This document shows, in pieces, positions 33,851-42,999 of a stretch of DNA of 64,000 nucleotides. The stretch spans positions 66,748-130,747 of the forward strand of contig VSDK01007123.1 in NCBI GenBank assembly GCA_009767595.1. Reading direction: 5' to 3'. The notes beneath the pieces were generated by a model, which saw only the letters and a list, made by a program, of their open reading frames with translations, did not search any database and was not told the DNA's origin. Positions within the stretch are counted from its first letter, which is position 1. Each line of letters opens with the position of its first letter. The DNA comes from Symbiodinium kawagutii. Its lineage: Eukaryota; Sar; Dinophyceae; Suessiales; Symbiodiniaceae. A program made the translations under genes and the position numbers.

Positions 33851-35035
33851 TTAACTGCCAGCTCCCCCTCCACCCTTTCCTGGGTTGGGCTTCTGGGGGT
33901 TCGAAGGTTTCGATTTTCCTTTTCCTTTGAGTTCGGCTTGTTTCCTCTTTTCTTTGAGCACCTGGCTCTCTTGATGCATGCGTTCAGCAACGTGTTTGGT
34001 AAGTTCAGGCACAACAATGGCACCCCCTGGGCGATAGGAGGTGCCAAGAAAGTGATCTGAACCTTCATAGCTCGGCTGCCCAGGACTATACGAGTGAGCT
34101 TCGGCCAGGAGCTGCTTCCTTCTGATCAAGAGCTCGAAACTTGCAAGGTTGGATATATTCAATGAGTCATAGCATACTGCAAGGTCTAATGCCCGGCTCA
34201 ACACCTCATTCTCATGGATAGCCCTGTCTCCTTCAGGGATCTTGCTTTGGGCCACCCATCCAAGGTGTTGACCAAAGGCGCTTTCAGACACTGTGGCAAC
34301 TGCCTTGACATAAGACAGGGCTGTGCGTACTTCAAAGGGAAAGTCTTCAAATTCGCATTGTGCCATCTCAGCTATTGTCTCTCTGAAGCTGCGTTGTCTT
34401 TCGCCACTGACTCCGTATTTCACTTCAAGCGTTCTGACATCTTCACCTGCCAGGCGGTCTTCGCCCTCTATCGCCTCTGATGATCTGGCTGTAGCAATGC
34501 GATCCTCACAGAAGCTGGCAATCTCACTTTCTCGGACTCTCTTCACCAAACATGGTCTAGTGACTTGATCCGCATTTGTCAGTGGAATCAGTCCCCACTC
34601 ACCATCTCTGACCATCCCAGGAGGCGCCACAACTTTCTCTCCAATCTTGTGGTTGCTGACCATCTCAGCCAACACCCACACCACAGGATTGTCACCAGCA
34701 GCTACGACAGGGTCAGCAATTCCCAACCGTGCGCGCTCCAACTGAGCCTCTTGACGTCCACTTGCAAGCTTAGCATTCAGCTGGGCTACGGTCATGGGGG
34801 GAAATCCATAGATGGTACCTGGGACAACTCCTGGAGGTGCACTGCCATCATCTGCTCCGACATAGAACGCCACGAAATCTGGATTTTGATCATCCAACTG
34901 CTCTACGTATCGATCAGCATCAGGTGTTTCTATCAAATAGTCGCTTCCCTGGATGTGTCCTAACACTAACCTAGTGTGCACTGTAACTGGTACTTCTCCG
35001 TAGTCACAGTATACGACCTGTCCGGGTTGGAACAT
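33851..35035 (-). CDS. Gag-like protein of the retrotransposon
   Basis: A 394-codon ORF with ATG at 35033-35035 and stop TAA at 33851-33853. By position (first large ORF, before RT) it should be the Gag equivalent that packages the RNA. The N-terminal part starts MFQPGQVVYCDYGEVPVTVH and is acidic in places. The C-terminus is very basic and Gly/Pro-rich (KRKQAELKGKGKSKPSNPQK), suitable for nucleic-acid binding. No CCHC zinc knuckle is visible. It shares its frame with the RT ORF, and the two are separated by TAA, three sense codons and TAG. Identification rests on position and composition, not on a recognised domain. Confidence 0.65.
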   Translation of the reverse strand: MFQPGQVVYCDYGEVPVTVHTRLVLGHIQGSDYLIETPDADRYVEQLDDQNPDFVAFYVGADDGSAPPGVVPGTIYGFPPMTVAQLNAKLASGRQEAQLERARLGIADPVVAAGDNPVVWVLAEMVSNHKIGEKVVAPPGMVRDGEWGLIPLTNADQVTRPCLVKRVRESEIASFCEDRIATARSSEAIEGEDRLAGEDVRTLEVKYGVSGERQRSFRETIAEMAQCEFEDFPFEVRTALSYVKAVATVSESAFGQHLGWVAQSKIPEGDRAIHENEVLSRALDLAVCYDSLNISNLASFELLIRRKQLLAEAHSYSPGQPSYEGSDHFLGTSYRPGGAIVVPELTKHVAERMHQESQVLKEKRKQAELKGKGKSKPSNPQKPNPGKGGGGAGS

Positions 35036-35045
35036 TGTGGGAGCT

Positions 35046-35393
35046 TCAACCGGTCAAAGCCAGTCCTTGACTGGCTCCCTTGATGCCTTTCGATTTTCCT
35101 TTGACACTGATAGAAATCTCCCGTTCTGAATCGGGAGTAGTTCCCCGGAGATTGATCTTGCAGGCTAGGGCAACGTTACTATAAACCAGAGCAACTGCAC
35201 ACAACACCACTGCCAACAGGATCCCGTACAGAGTATGTGATTGAGATTCTGGAAGCACCTGAGGGGACCCAGACCACTGGCAGTTGCAGACACAGGCACT
35301 TGGCTCCGGCTTCGTCGAATCGCCCCAAGATCCACGGATGAGCCACCCGCCAGCGAAACTAGTTGCAGCTAGCACCCATCCATTAAGATCCAT
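35046..35393 (-). CDS. small cysteine-containing membrane protein ORF of the retrotransposon
   Basis: A 115-codon ORF from ATG at 35391-35393 (open to 35411), ending 10 bp before the Gag-like ATG. It has a Cys cluster ACVCNCQWSG, then a strongly hydrophobic helix at about residues 55-78 (LYGILLAVVLCAVALVYSNV), then a basic tail. It looks like a single-pass membrane protein. DIRS elements do not usually carry such an ORF, so its role is unknown. It may be an extra structural ORF or a captured exon. A similar Cys motif is found on the plus strand at 36.2 kb. Confidence 0.6.
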   Translation of the reverse strand: MDLNGWVLAATSFAGGWLIRGSWGDSTKPEPSACVCNCQWSGSPQVLPESQSHTLYGILLAVVLCAVALVYSNVALACKINLRGTTPDSEREISISVKGKSKGIKGASQGLALTG

Positions 35394-35407
35394 CACCGAG
35401 GGACCAC

Positions 35408-35494
35408 ACAAAGGAAACAGGGTCTTGAGATCAGACGGCCAAAGGATTGACCGAAGGTTAAAGGCTCACTCAATTCCCTGTAAACAGAACTTAT
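35408..35494 (-). repeat. split direct repeat A, outer copy (A1)
   Basis: An 87-bp copy marking the 5' end of the element in sense orientation. It is identical by eye to 29310-29396. Confidence 0.92.
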
Positions 35495-35499
35495 ATATG

Positions 35500-36060
35500 T
35501 ATAGCTGTATACCAACACATGATCGACAAACACAAATGGTGTGATACATAAATGGTCGATCATATATAGTGTACACATACATTGGATTAAATCTGAACAT
35601 CACCAGAATGAAGGTGAATGTCCAGGGCTACTGGAATTGATCCACTGCGAGCCGCTCGTGATTGCATGGCGCTTGCAAACTCCACGGTATACACATATTT
35701 GCATGGTAAACAAAAGGTGTCACTTCAATCTCTGAACATTCACTGCCGCAAAGCAATGACTGTACAAGGCCGTCAATAATACGCTGGAATGCCTTTACAT
35801 GAGAGCTGCCATGCATGACTTCAGAATGAGCCTATGAGGAGATGAACGGTCAGGGCTTGATCTTTTCGCCGACTCATGAAGCACAACTCTGTCAAGTCTC
35901 ACCATGTTACACACTTCCAGGACAAAAGCCAAGCTTCATCATTTCAGCCAAGCTTCACCGGGCTCATAGGTGATGAAATCAATATGAAATCTGATCCCTA
36001 TATCTATATATCAACTTTATAGAAGTTTTAGACTCACTAAACCCCAGTGATTTTAGTGTG
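35500..36060. other. AT-rich flank of the retrotransposon
   Basis: A few short frames on both strands, none convincing. No repeat of the element continues here. Confidence 0.45.
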
Positions 36061-36089
36061 GCTTTATGATATAGAAGCCACACTGCACC

Positions 36090-36230
36090 CATCACCATCC
36101 CAGGTACCATCCCAAGCGACCAGCGACTTGGCGACTGCGATCCCAGTGACGTTGGCCAGTCCCAGCTGTACATGTCGTAGCTGCTACTGCCAATGGTCAG
36201 GCCCTCAGCGACGGCTGGTGACCAACAGGG
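36090..36230 (+). CDS. putative exon with Cys cluster
   Basis: The plus frame holds CTCRSCYCQWSGPQRRLVTN in a GC-richer island. The CxCQWSG part resembles ACVCNCQWSG in the retrotransposon membrane ORF, on the opposite strand. It may be a host exon with the same motif or a relic of a related element. No splice sites are fixed. Confidence 0.3.
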
Positions 36231-37197
36231 GTGGTTTATTGATCTTACAGGGGGGGGTTAAGGGATCTTTTGACCCACTGTTGGGTGGTTTTATAGGGGT
36301 TACAGGCATTAACAGTGGTTACTGATAGGGGAACCAGCCATGAACACAAATGGAAGGGACACCTACCTTACTACTTCATCAAACATGGTAGGGACTGGAA
36401 GGGATGTCCACGACAAAGGCAACAACAACCACGACGACAACAACAACAGCACCGGCAAATGCGATGACAGTGACTCCAGTGACAATCGATGATTCAAACG
36501 CACTATCCTACTGTATTGACTTATAATAATCCATGAATCCTCTCAGTATTGATAAAGTGTCATTGACCTTACCATGCATCATGTGGACATCAGCAGCATG
36601 TAATTTAATACTAGCAGTTGAACATAGGTGAACAAGGGTTGCAACATCTATATACTCTTCAGGCCAAACTCTACAGAAAAAAATAGGATCCTGGGCCTAT
36701 GCAAATGTGAGTTCAATATGATCAAAACTTTGGAAGTCGATGTGGAAACGACATCTTCCTTGCAAACAATGAGCAAACAGGACGATTAGAACTCATGGCA
36801 ACCAGAAATTAAGGACACTCCTTGCAGTGAATAGTTTCACCGATCATCCAGGGAGATTTCCATATTGGCTCTTACCCATTTCGAGCAAGTCATTTGACTA
36901 TTCTGTCAACATGAATCCAACATTTCACCTGCAAAGCAGTAATGCTCGAAACAGTGTTTCTGAAGACTTGGACACATACGGATGGTGGCAGCAAGACCCT
37001 GCAAGTTTCCAAACAGTAGTTAATCCAATGATCCAGAGTTGGAAATGGTAAATTAAATGAGGGTACAAAGCTTTGGTGATGGATACCTCATAAGCGCTTG
37101 CCCTCAAGTGCTTAGAGTGGCACCCAACAGAATCCATACAAATCCCATCTTCCACCTCTCAAAAAGGACAGCCTGATAGTTCCCTCATGGCAGCCAT

Positions 37198-37505
37198 GGC
37201 TCATATGGGTAGTGCGAATCCACGGTCACGGCATTGTCATAGACCACCTTCGGGTGAATGGTCGTGTTGGAGTCCAGACCTGGCAGTTCCATGGCGTAAA
37301 CTGGTGGCCGAACTCATGGGACCACAGCACGAAATCCACCAGAGCCTCGCCTGCGGGGATGTCTTGCTGGAGACCTGATGAACGCAGCCGCGAAATCAGC
37401 GGAGCCCAGGTGATCTGTGACCGTGTTGACAGTGACCGTCATAGTGTGCGGCCGCCCGGGTGTGACAGCAGTCTGCCCGGGATTTCTGGATCTTTCATAT
37501 GGCTG
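37198..37505 (-). CDS. coding block with three competing minus frames
   Basis: A 300-bp GC-rich island after a family D element. Three minus-strand readings in succession look natural: HTMTVTVNTVTDHLGSADFA (37395-37450 region), AGEALVDFVLWSHEFGHQFT (middle) and IHPKVVYDNAVTVDSHYPYE (37200-37280). The middle reading has HEFGH, which fits the HExxH zinc-metallopeptidase pattern, but this may be chance. Either two or three exons are packed together with tiny introns, or the block carries indels. It is real coding sequence by all appearances; the product is uncertain. Confidence 0.45.
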
Positions 37506-37716
37506 TGGGTCAAAACCCTTAGTCCCCCTGGTTCCCCTATCATTAACCAGCAAGTTTTCCCTATAGTTGGTTGGTGATTAACCCCAATTATTGGTTGGTT
37601 AATATTGACCCATAGCCATATATAGCTGGTATATCCCCTATAGTTGCTAGTTGTTATCCCCTATTATTAACCATTAACTAGCCATTGGTTGGTCAATATT
37701 GACCCAGCTCGCCATA
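37498..37716. repeat. family D element within an apparent intron
   Basis: 219 bp from TATGGCTGTGGGTCAAAACC to GACCCAGCTCGCCATA, partly inverted ends, with internal ttggttggttaatattgac and tatcccctatagttgctag words. On the minus strand it nearly fills the gap between the exon ending at 37724 and the coding block starting near 37505. Confidence 0.75.
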
Positions 37717-37723
37717 TCAAAAC

Positions 37724-37797
37724 CTCCAACTGAGTGCAGCTCTGGTGTGGTAGCCCACCGAGATCTCCATTGGCGTCTCCAGAACCAAGCGTTGAAT
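37724..37797 (-). CDS. probable exon, unknown protein
   Basis: A 74-bp minus-strand exon with acceptor CAG at 37798-37800 and donor GTTTTG. It reads IQRLVLETPMEISVGYHTRA without stops. The next sequence downstream is the family D element and then the coding block at 37.5 kb. The upstream intron contains a family A element only 40 bp away. It is small but splice sites and frame agree. Confidence 0.55.
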
Positions 37798-37836
37798 CTG
37801 GGCCATGAAGCAAACAGCCACAGCCCACGAAACAAA

Positions 37837-37938
37837 TGGTGGTTTCTCAAAATAGGGGACCCCCAAATCATCCACGATTAGTCATTTATAATAGTTCACC
37901 CAGCATTTTTTGGGGTTCCCTAATTTGAGAAACCACCA
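37837..37938. repeat. family A element, well-preserved copy
   Basis: 102 bp with near-perfect inverted ends (TGGTGGTTTCTCAAAATAGG and ccctaatttgagaaaccacca). The centre has accccaaatcatcc, catttataata and gcatttttttggggtt. Confidence 0.88.
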
Positions 37939-38104
37939 AACCAGCAACCAAACAAACACAAACACATCAAGCACGGTGCAAGGATGGCACCAAAAGGGGT
38001 GCGAAATAAACAGAAACCATTTAGCAATATGATAACATATCACAATATGGGCTTCCAACCTGGGAGTCTCTGGCAACCCACTGAACAAAAGGCCTACTTA
38101 TCCA

Positions 38105-38383
38105 TTGTCACCCAGATTGACCATGGATGAAAAGCCCATGTTGGGTCCAAGCTTGAACGCTTACTTGACATCATCAAGAGACCCACTAGGGTCCACAGTA
38201 GCCCAAGCACTTGAGATGCTAAAAAGTCCGTGGAGCCCTAGTTTTTCACACGCTTCCAACGGCAATCAGGTGTCAGTCCTTGGATCTCCTTGGATTTTCT
38301 TCAACGGAATCAAATTGGTTGCTTCCAAAGGCCCAAGCTTTCACAACAGTCAAGCTCATGAGTTTGCACCAGCTGAGGGTTGA
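38105..38383 (+). CDS. putative exon, unknown protein
   Basis: A 92-codon plus frame reading VSVLGSPWIFFNGIKLVASK among Ser/Pro-containing sequence, ending in TGA. No domain is recognised. It could be a terminal exon. The frame is natural but GC is only moderate. Confidence 0.35.
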   Translation: MSPRLTMDEKPMLGPSLNAYLTSSRDPLGSTVAQALEMLKSPWSPSFSHASNGNQVSVLGSPWIFFNGIKLVASKGPSFHNSQAHEFAPAEG

Positions 38384-38485
38384 GAAACACGAAGTCCCAA
38401 CGCTGCATGTTGGTTAATTACTGATGGTTGGTTCAGTGCCGGTTTCAAGGTGAGAAATATTTGAATGTCCAGAACGTAGAGATTA

Positions 38486-38881
38486 TTGGCTCAGTTCTTT
38501 TGGTTGGCTATGCGACAAGTATTGCCACGACAATGGTTTGCAACGATTCCCACGAAGTCCGCTGCTACAACCTTCTGTGATAATGATGAGGCATTCAACC
38601 CGAATCGAATCGAAGCTGCAGAACCCTGGTCAGGGGAAGGAACCACTATGGTGTCCTACCAGTTCATATCTTTGATGATCGTCCAAGTAGTGAAGTCATG
38701 CGATGTCATCCAAGGCATTCCCAGTTTCCGCCTTCATCGATTGTGTCGCCGACGACTGCTGGAAGTTGATGTCAATCTGAGCGTTGCCGTGGGTCCGGTA
38801 TCCGGGCATCCGCAAGCATCTACACCAAGTCATAGTCGCTACAGTGGCTACAGCTCATTGCTAACCACAGGCTCCCCATGA
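38486..38881 (+). CDS. putative exon, unknown protein
   Basis: A 131-codon plus frame containing CDNDEAFNPNRIEAAEPWSG and a basic stretch. No family is recognised. It may be more than one exon or a relic. It is listed because of frame length and composition. Confidence 0.33.
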   Translation: MAQFFWLAMRQVLPRQWFATIPTKSAATTFCDNDEAFNPNRIEAAEPWSGEGTTMVSYQFISLMIVQVVKSCDVIQGIPSFRLHRLCRRRLLEVDVNLSVAVGPVSGHPQASTPSHSRYSGYSSLLTTGSP

Positions 38882-39480
38882 TGTTACAAGGTGGGTTTCG
38901 TCCCACTTTGACTGGCGCTCTGGGCACCCAAATCAAAGACTGGTCCCCACGGTGTTTCGAGTTCAGGACTGTTAGCTTGTTGAACATGTTGCCACTGTCA
39001 TACGTTCAGACTGGATTTGTTTCATTGTCCCCCAACACTAGTTTGGTGATTATACCAAATGTGAAGAAAACAACTGTTATGGACTACACTGAAGTATATA
39101 TATATATATATAATTTGGAATGAAAGTCCCCTCTTTTAAACATCTTACTGCAACACACCAGGTCACTATTAGATCTACAGTTTGCGTTGTGTAAATGGAG
39201 ATGGGTAAGCGTATAGCTACAGAGTAAGCTTCCAAACAAAATACTGTCGATTAACCACACATTTGTATGTATTTCTTGCTTGTTATAATCCACACACACA
39301 CTACATTGTTAACATGCTGGTATTACACTCCCCTGCTCTGCCATTTCATGGCATACCATACTCCGATTACACTCCCCAGTACATTGTAGAGCATCATGTC
39401 ACGTACCTGTACTATAGTTTGTACATACATGCAATCCATACATATAAATGCTATCCCCCCCTCCAAAACCTACCTATTTC

Positions 39481-40296
39481 ACATGTACCTTGGTATTTAC
39501 AGTATATTTGCTTGATTTTTGCCTTGAAAAATTGGTGTGATTTTTTGCATGGATTGAAGGTTTTGGATACATCAGTGTGACAAGGTCTGGTGCAACATGG
39601 GCAAGCACAAGTACAATTTCAATGTTATTTGCAGTGTTTTTGGCTATCATGCCATGATCATGATCAGGAAATTCAAATCAGATATTGGAAAAATGGACAC
39701 AGGATGCTGACCAAATTGGCATTTTCAGGTTCATGTTATTTTTTACAGTGTGTTTGTTCATTCACATTGTGGCCAGAATTTCAGATTTTGTAGGTTTCAC
39801 ATTCCTGGAAATATATTGCATTCAAGTGGCTGCAGCATTTTGGATACATCAGTGTGACAAGGTCTGGTGCAACATGGACAAGCACAAGTACAATTTCAAT
39901 GTTATTTGCAGTGTTTTTGGCTATCATGCCATGATCATGATCAGGAAATTCAAATCAGATATTGGTAAAATGGACACAGGATGCTGACCAAATTGGCATT
40001 TTCAGTTTCATGTAATTGAACAAATACATTGTAAAAAACAATATGAACCTGAAAATACCAATTTGGCCAGCATCCTGTGTCCATTTTATCAATATCTGAT
40101 TTGAATTTCCTGATCATGATCCTGGCATGATAGCCAAAAACACTGCAAATAACATTGAAATTGTACTTGTGCTTGCCCATGTTGCACCAGACCTTGTCAC
40201 ACTGATGTATCCAAAACCTTCAATCCATGCAAAAAATCATATCAATTTTTCAAGGCAAAAATCAAGCAAATATACTCTAAATACCCAGGTACATGT
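39481..40296. mobile_element. foldback element with 281-bp inverted arms
   Basis: The left arm 39481-39761 and right arm 40016-40296 are inverted copies with few differences. The spacer contains a third copy (39837-40011) in direct orientation to the left arm. Outer ends begin ACATGTACCT. The short frames inside mirror each other and are not genes. There is no transposase, so it is a non-autonomous foldback or MITE-like element. Confidence 0.82.
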
Positions 40297-40523
40297 ACCT
40301 TGGTATTTACAGTATATTTGCTTGGTTCTTGCCTTGTACCTTGGTATTTACAATATATTTGCTTGATTTCTGCCTTGGGAACAAAAATACTCTAAGTACA
40401 CAGGCTCCTGCTCACCACCTCCTGTACTTAGATTCTTTACCTTACCTCTACAATATTTCAAGCACCCTAATCCCTACTCTATAAATACCCAGGGTTCTGT
40501 TAATCATCTTGTATACTCAGTAA
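40297..40523. repeat. repeat-derived sequence before the gap
   Basis: Further copies of ttggtatttacagtatatttgc occur, then ctaagtacacaggctcc / cctgtacttag, the same inverted word found after the gap. Confidence 0.7.
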
Positions 40524-40806
40524 NNNNNNNNNNNNNNNNNNNNNNNNNNNNNNNNNNNNNNNNNNNNNNNNNNNNNNNNNNNNNNNNNNNNNNNNNNNNN
40601 NNNNNNNNNNNNNNNNNNNNNNNNNNNNNNNNNNNNNNNNNNNNNNNNNNNNNNNNNNNNNNNNNNNNNNNNNNNNNNNNNNNNNNNNNNNNNNNNNNNN
40701 NNNNNNNNNNNNNNNNNNNNNNNNNNNNNNNNNNNNNNNNNNNNNNNNNNNNNNNNNNNNNNNNNNNNNNNNNNNNNNNNNNNNNNNNNNNNNNNNNNNN
40801 NNNNNN
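40524..40806. other. assembly gap (N)
   Basis: 283 unresolved bases placed inside repeats; the true length is unknown. Confidence 0.99.
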
Positions 40807-41275
40807 CTCCCCTAGGAAGCTTTAAAGTGCTTTAAAGCTTCCTGGATCCAAGATCCAAGATTCTCATGGATCCAGGAAGCTTTAAAGCGCTTTAAAGCTT
40901 CATGGTGGAGTAGAAATGCTCTAAGTACCCAGGCTCCGGCACAGGAGGTGGTCAGCATCAGCCTGGGTACTTAAATCATTTTTGCCCACCCAGGAAGCTT
41001 TAGAGCATTTTTGCTTCCCTAGGAAGCTTTAAAGTGCTTTAAAGCTTCCTGGATCCAAGATCCAAGATTCTCAGGCATTAAGCTCCAGAAATCTTGGATC
41101 TTGGATCTTGGATCCAGGAAGCTTTAAAGCGCTTTAAAGCTTCATGGTGGAGCAGAAATGCTCTAAGTACCCAGGCTCCAGCACAGGAGGTGGTCAGCAT
41201 CAGCCTGGGTACTTAAATCATTTTTGCCCACCCAGGAAGCTTTAAAGCACTTTAAAGCTTCCAATGGGAACAGAA
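40807..41275. repeat. tandem array of HindIII-like palindromes
   Basis: Two tandem units (about 40811-41017 and 41018-41248). Each has two copies of a 24-bp palindrome centred on TTTAAAGYGCTTTAAA (starts at 40817, 40877, 41024 and 41119); a fifth follows at 41237. Between them lie ggatccaagatccaagattctca and the inverted pair agtacccaggct / agcctgggtact. Unit 2 has an extra ccagaaatcttggatcttgg segment. Confidence 0.85.
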
Positions 41276-41299
41276 ATTCTCCAAGTGCAGAAGATGTAG

Positions 41300-42780
41300 A
41301 AGAAAGGTAGGTTTTGGGGGGGGGTACCATATAAATGTATATATATATAAAAATAAATGAATATAATATATACATACTTCAGCCGCAATCCATTAAATCT
41401 ATTAGCACCATGCCTGCAGCGAAATGCCTGAATCATGTATGTCATTGGTTTCAACGTCCCTGAGCCATAGGATGTCATGCAACACGTGGACTCCATACCT
41501 CTCGGGGACCATTTTGATCTCAGGAGCTGAATGCCGTGTCTGCAAGGTGGACGACCTTTGGACCTTTGGGGGTTGAGAAAAGTCTACCGACCAAAGATGA
41601 CCAAAGGCTAGAATGGTAAACCGGGAATAACATAGAATAGCATCATTCTATGCTTGAAACTTGAGAATGGTATGATTATCAACTTGTAAACTGGTATGCT
41701 TGCCTATGATCTACCAATAATCGTAGAATAAGAGCTAAGACTCTCTCTATATATAGTTATGATTGATATTATAAACAACTAATCATCAGCTGTACTTGAT
41801 GGCATCCCTTAATGCCAAGCTGTGAGTGCCAACATCTCAGCTGGTTGATTTGTGGGCCGAACCCTGAGATCCCTGGCCGCATCCAACTGCGCGTTGAAGG
41901 GACCGCTGATGGGAAAGTGATACCTCTCCTCGCGCCATCGAGAAGGGATCACCTTTGAATGAAATTTGATCATATTCAAAGGTATCTACTGGTGAGCTGG
42001 GATATGATTCAAATGTTGCTACTGGTTAGGTGATCTAGGATGATCTAGGGCGAAGGGATCACCTTTGATACCTTGAGAGGTCAGCAAAGGTGAACTAGTT
42101 GGTTAGTTATCTCGAGGTGATATACTTTCTCTCAAAGGAAGAATATTGTCTTAGTTAGGTATTTGAAGGTGATCTATGTAGGAATGTACCTAATTTCACA
42201 GGCATACGGGTTTATTGGTATCCATAGCCATAACTTGTGATGCCATAAGTTTATGGTAAATTCCATGGGAATCGCATCGAGTCTGTGGATCATGATCACA
42301 TGTCTTAAACTTGATCGCACCTAACGGTAGGATTTGTTACCTCCGAATGCTTTTTCACTGCTTCCCTCTCAGGGAAGCAACATATCTTCCTTGCACACTA
42401 CGAAATCTTCACTGAACAAATAATTGACCGCAGCATTACCCAGATTCTGCAGGGTGAGGGTTCACATCCAACTAAAACATTTTACAGGCTTTTTCAACAC
42501 ATCAACTGTTGCCATGGTCTCAACGAGAATCCTGCACCGTTGTAAATTCACCGGGGTGAATCTGTCACTCTGTTTATCTGCTCTTCATCCAGGATTGACT
42601 AAGGTTGATTAAGAACTATCAATCCAAACAACCATATCCATACATCTATTTCAAACATGAACCGTTGCATCATGACAGTTCTGAGTCGGTGTCAACCTTC
42701 AATCACTATTGAATTCACTAAATCATTACACACCGTTATCCATGCCTTTTGCTCCAAGAAAGTAACCATCACCCTACTGG
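41300..42780. other. non-coding stretch with minor repeats
   Basis: A TA-rich tract lies at 41330-41375. The word gaagggatcacctttga occurs twice (41943 and 42053). No supported exon except weak GC-rich reads at 41840-41940. Confidence 0.4.
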
Positions 42781-42995
42781 ACACTGATATAGATGTGCTC
42801 TGATTTGCTGTTTCTACCAACCTTTTGCATCAGTTTTCCCATGGTTTTTTCACCTTAAACATCATAAACAAATCCTATTGTTTTCCCCATGGTTTTCTCC
42901 ATCAAACGTGTTTTTTCTCCACTCCCCATTCAACATGTTTTTGTTCCCGGTGGTTTTCCCCATAGTTTTCTCTATGAAACACGTTTTTTTCTCAT
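42780..42995 (+). repeat. degenerate tandem repeat, CATGGTTTTCTCC type
   Basis: About four or five diverged units of ccatggttttctccatcaaa followed by cgtgttttttctcc. Confidence 0.65.
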
Positions 42996-42999
42996 GGAT

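Larger units (their letters stand above)
29113..35494 (-). mobile_element. DIRS/PAT-like tyrosine-recombinase retrotransposon
   Basis: A 6.4-kb element read on the minus strand. Order 5' to 3': repeat A1 (35494-35408), membrane ORF, Gag-like ORF, RT-RNase H ORF with a C5 methyltransferase-like C-terminus, recombinase ORF overlapping the RT ORF in another frame, repeat B1 (29564-29397), repeat A2 (29396-29310), repeat B2 (29280-29113). The A-ORFs-B-A-B order is the split direct repeat arrangement known from PAT and Ngaro groups of YR retrotransposons. The RT/RH/YR/MT set points to the DIRS/PAT side. There are no LTRs, no integrase and no obvious target duplication, as expected for recombinase-based insertion. 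It sits in AT-rich DNA beside a family B element. Repeat copies appear identical, suggesting recent insertion, but the recombinase frame has a stop codon. Confidence 0.88.

Noticed and set aside
29113..35494. LTR retrotransposon or endogenous virus
   Set aside because: There are no LTRs at the two ends, no integrase and no protease. The split repeats and tyrosine recombinase point to a YR retrotransposon.
39590..40180. Mirror-image ORFs with a shared peptide on both strands
   Set aside because: They are the same repeat read from the arms of the foldback element, not separate genes.
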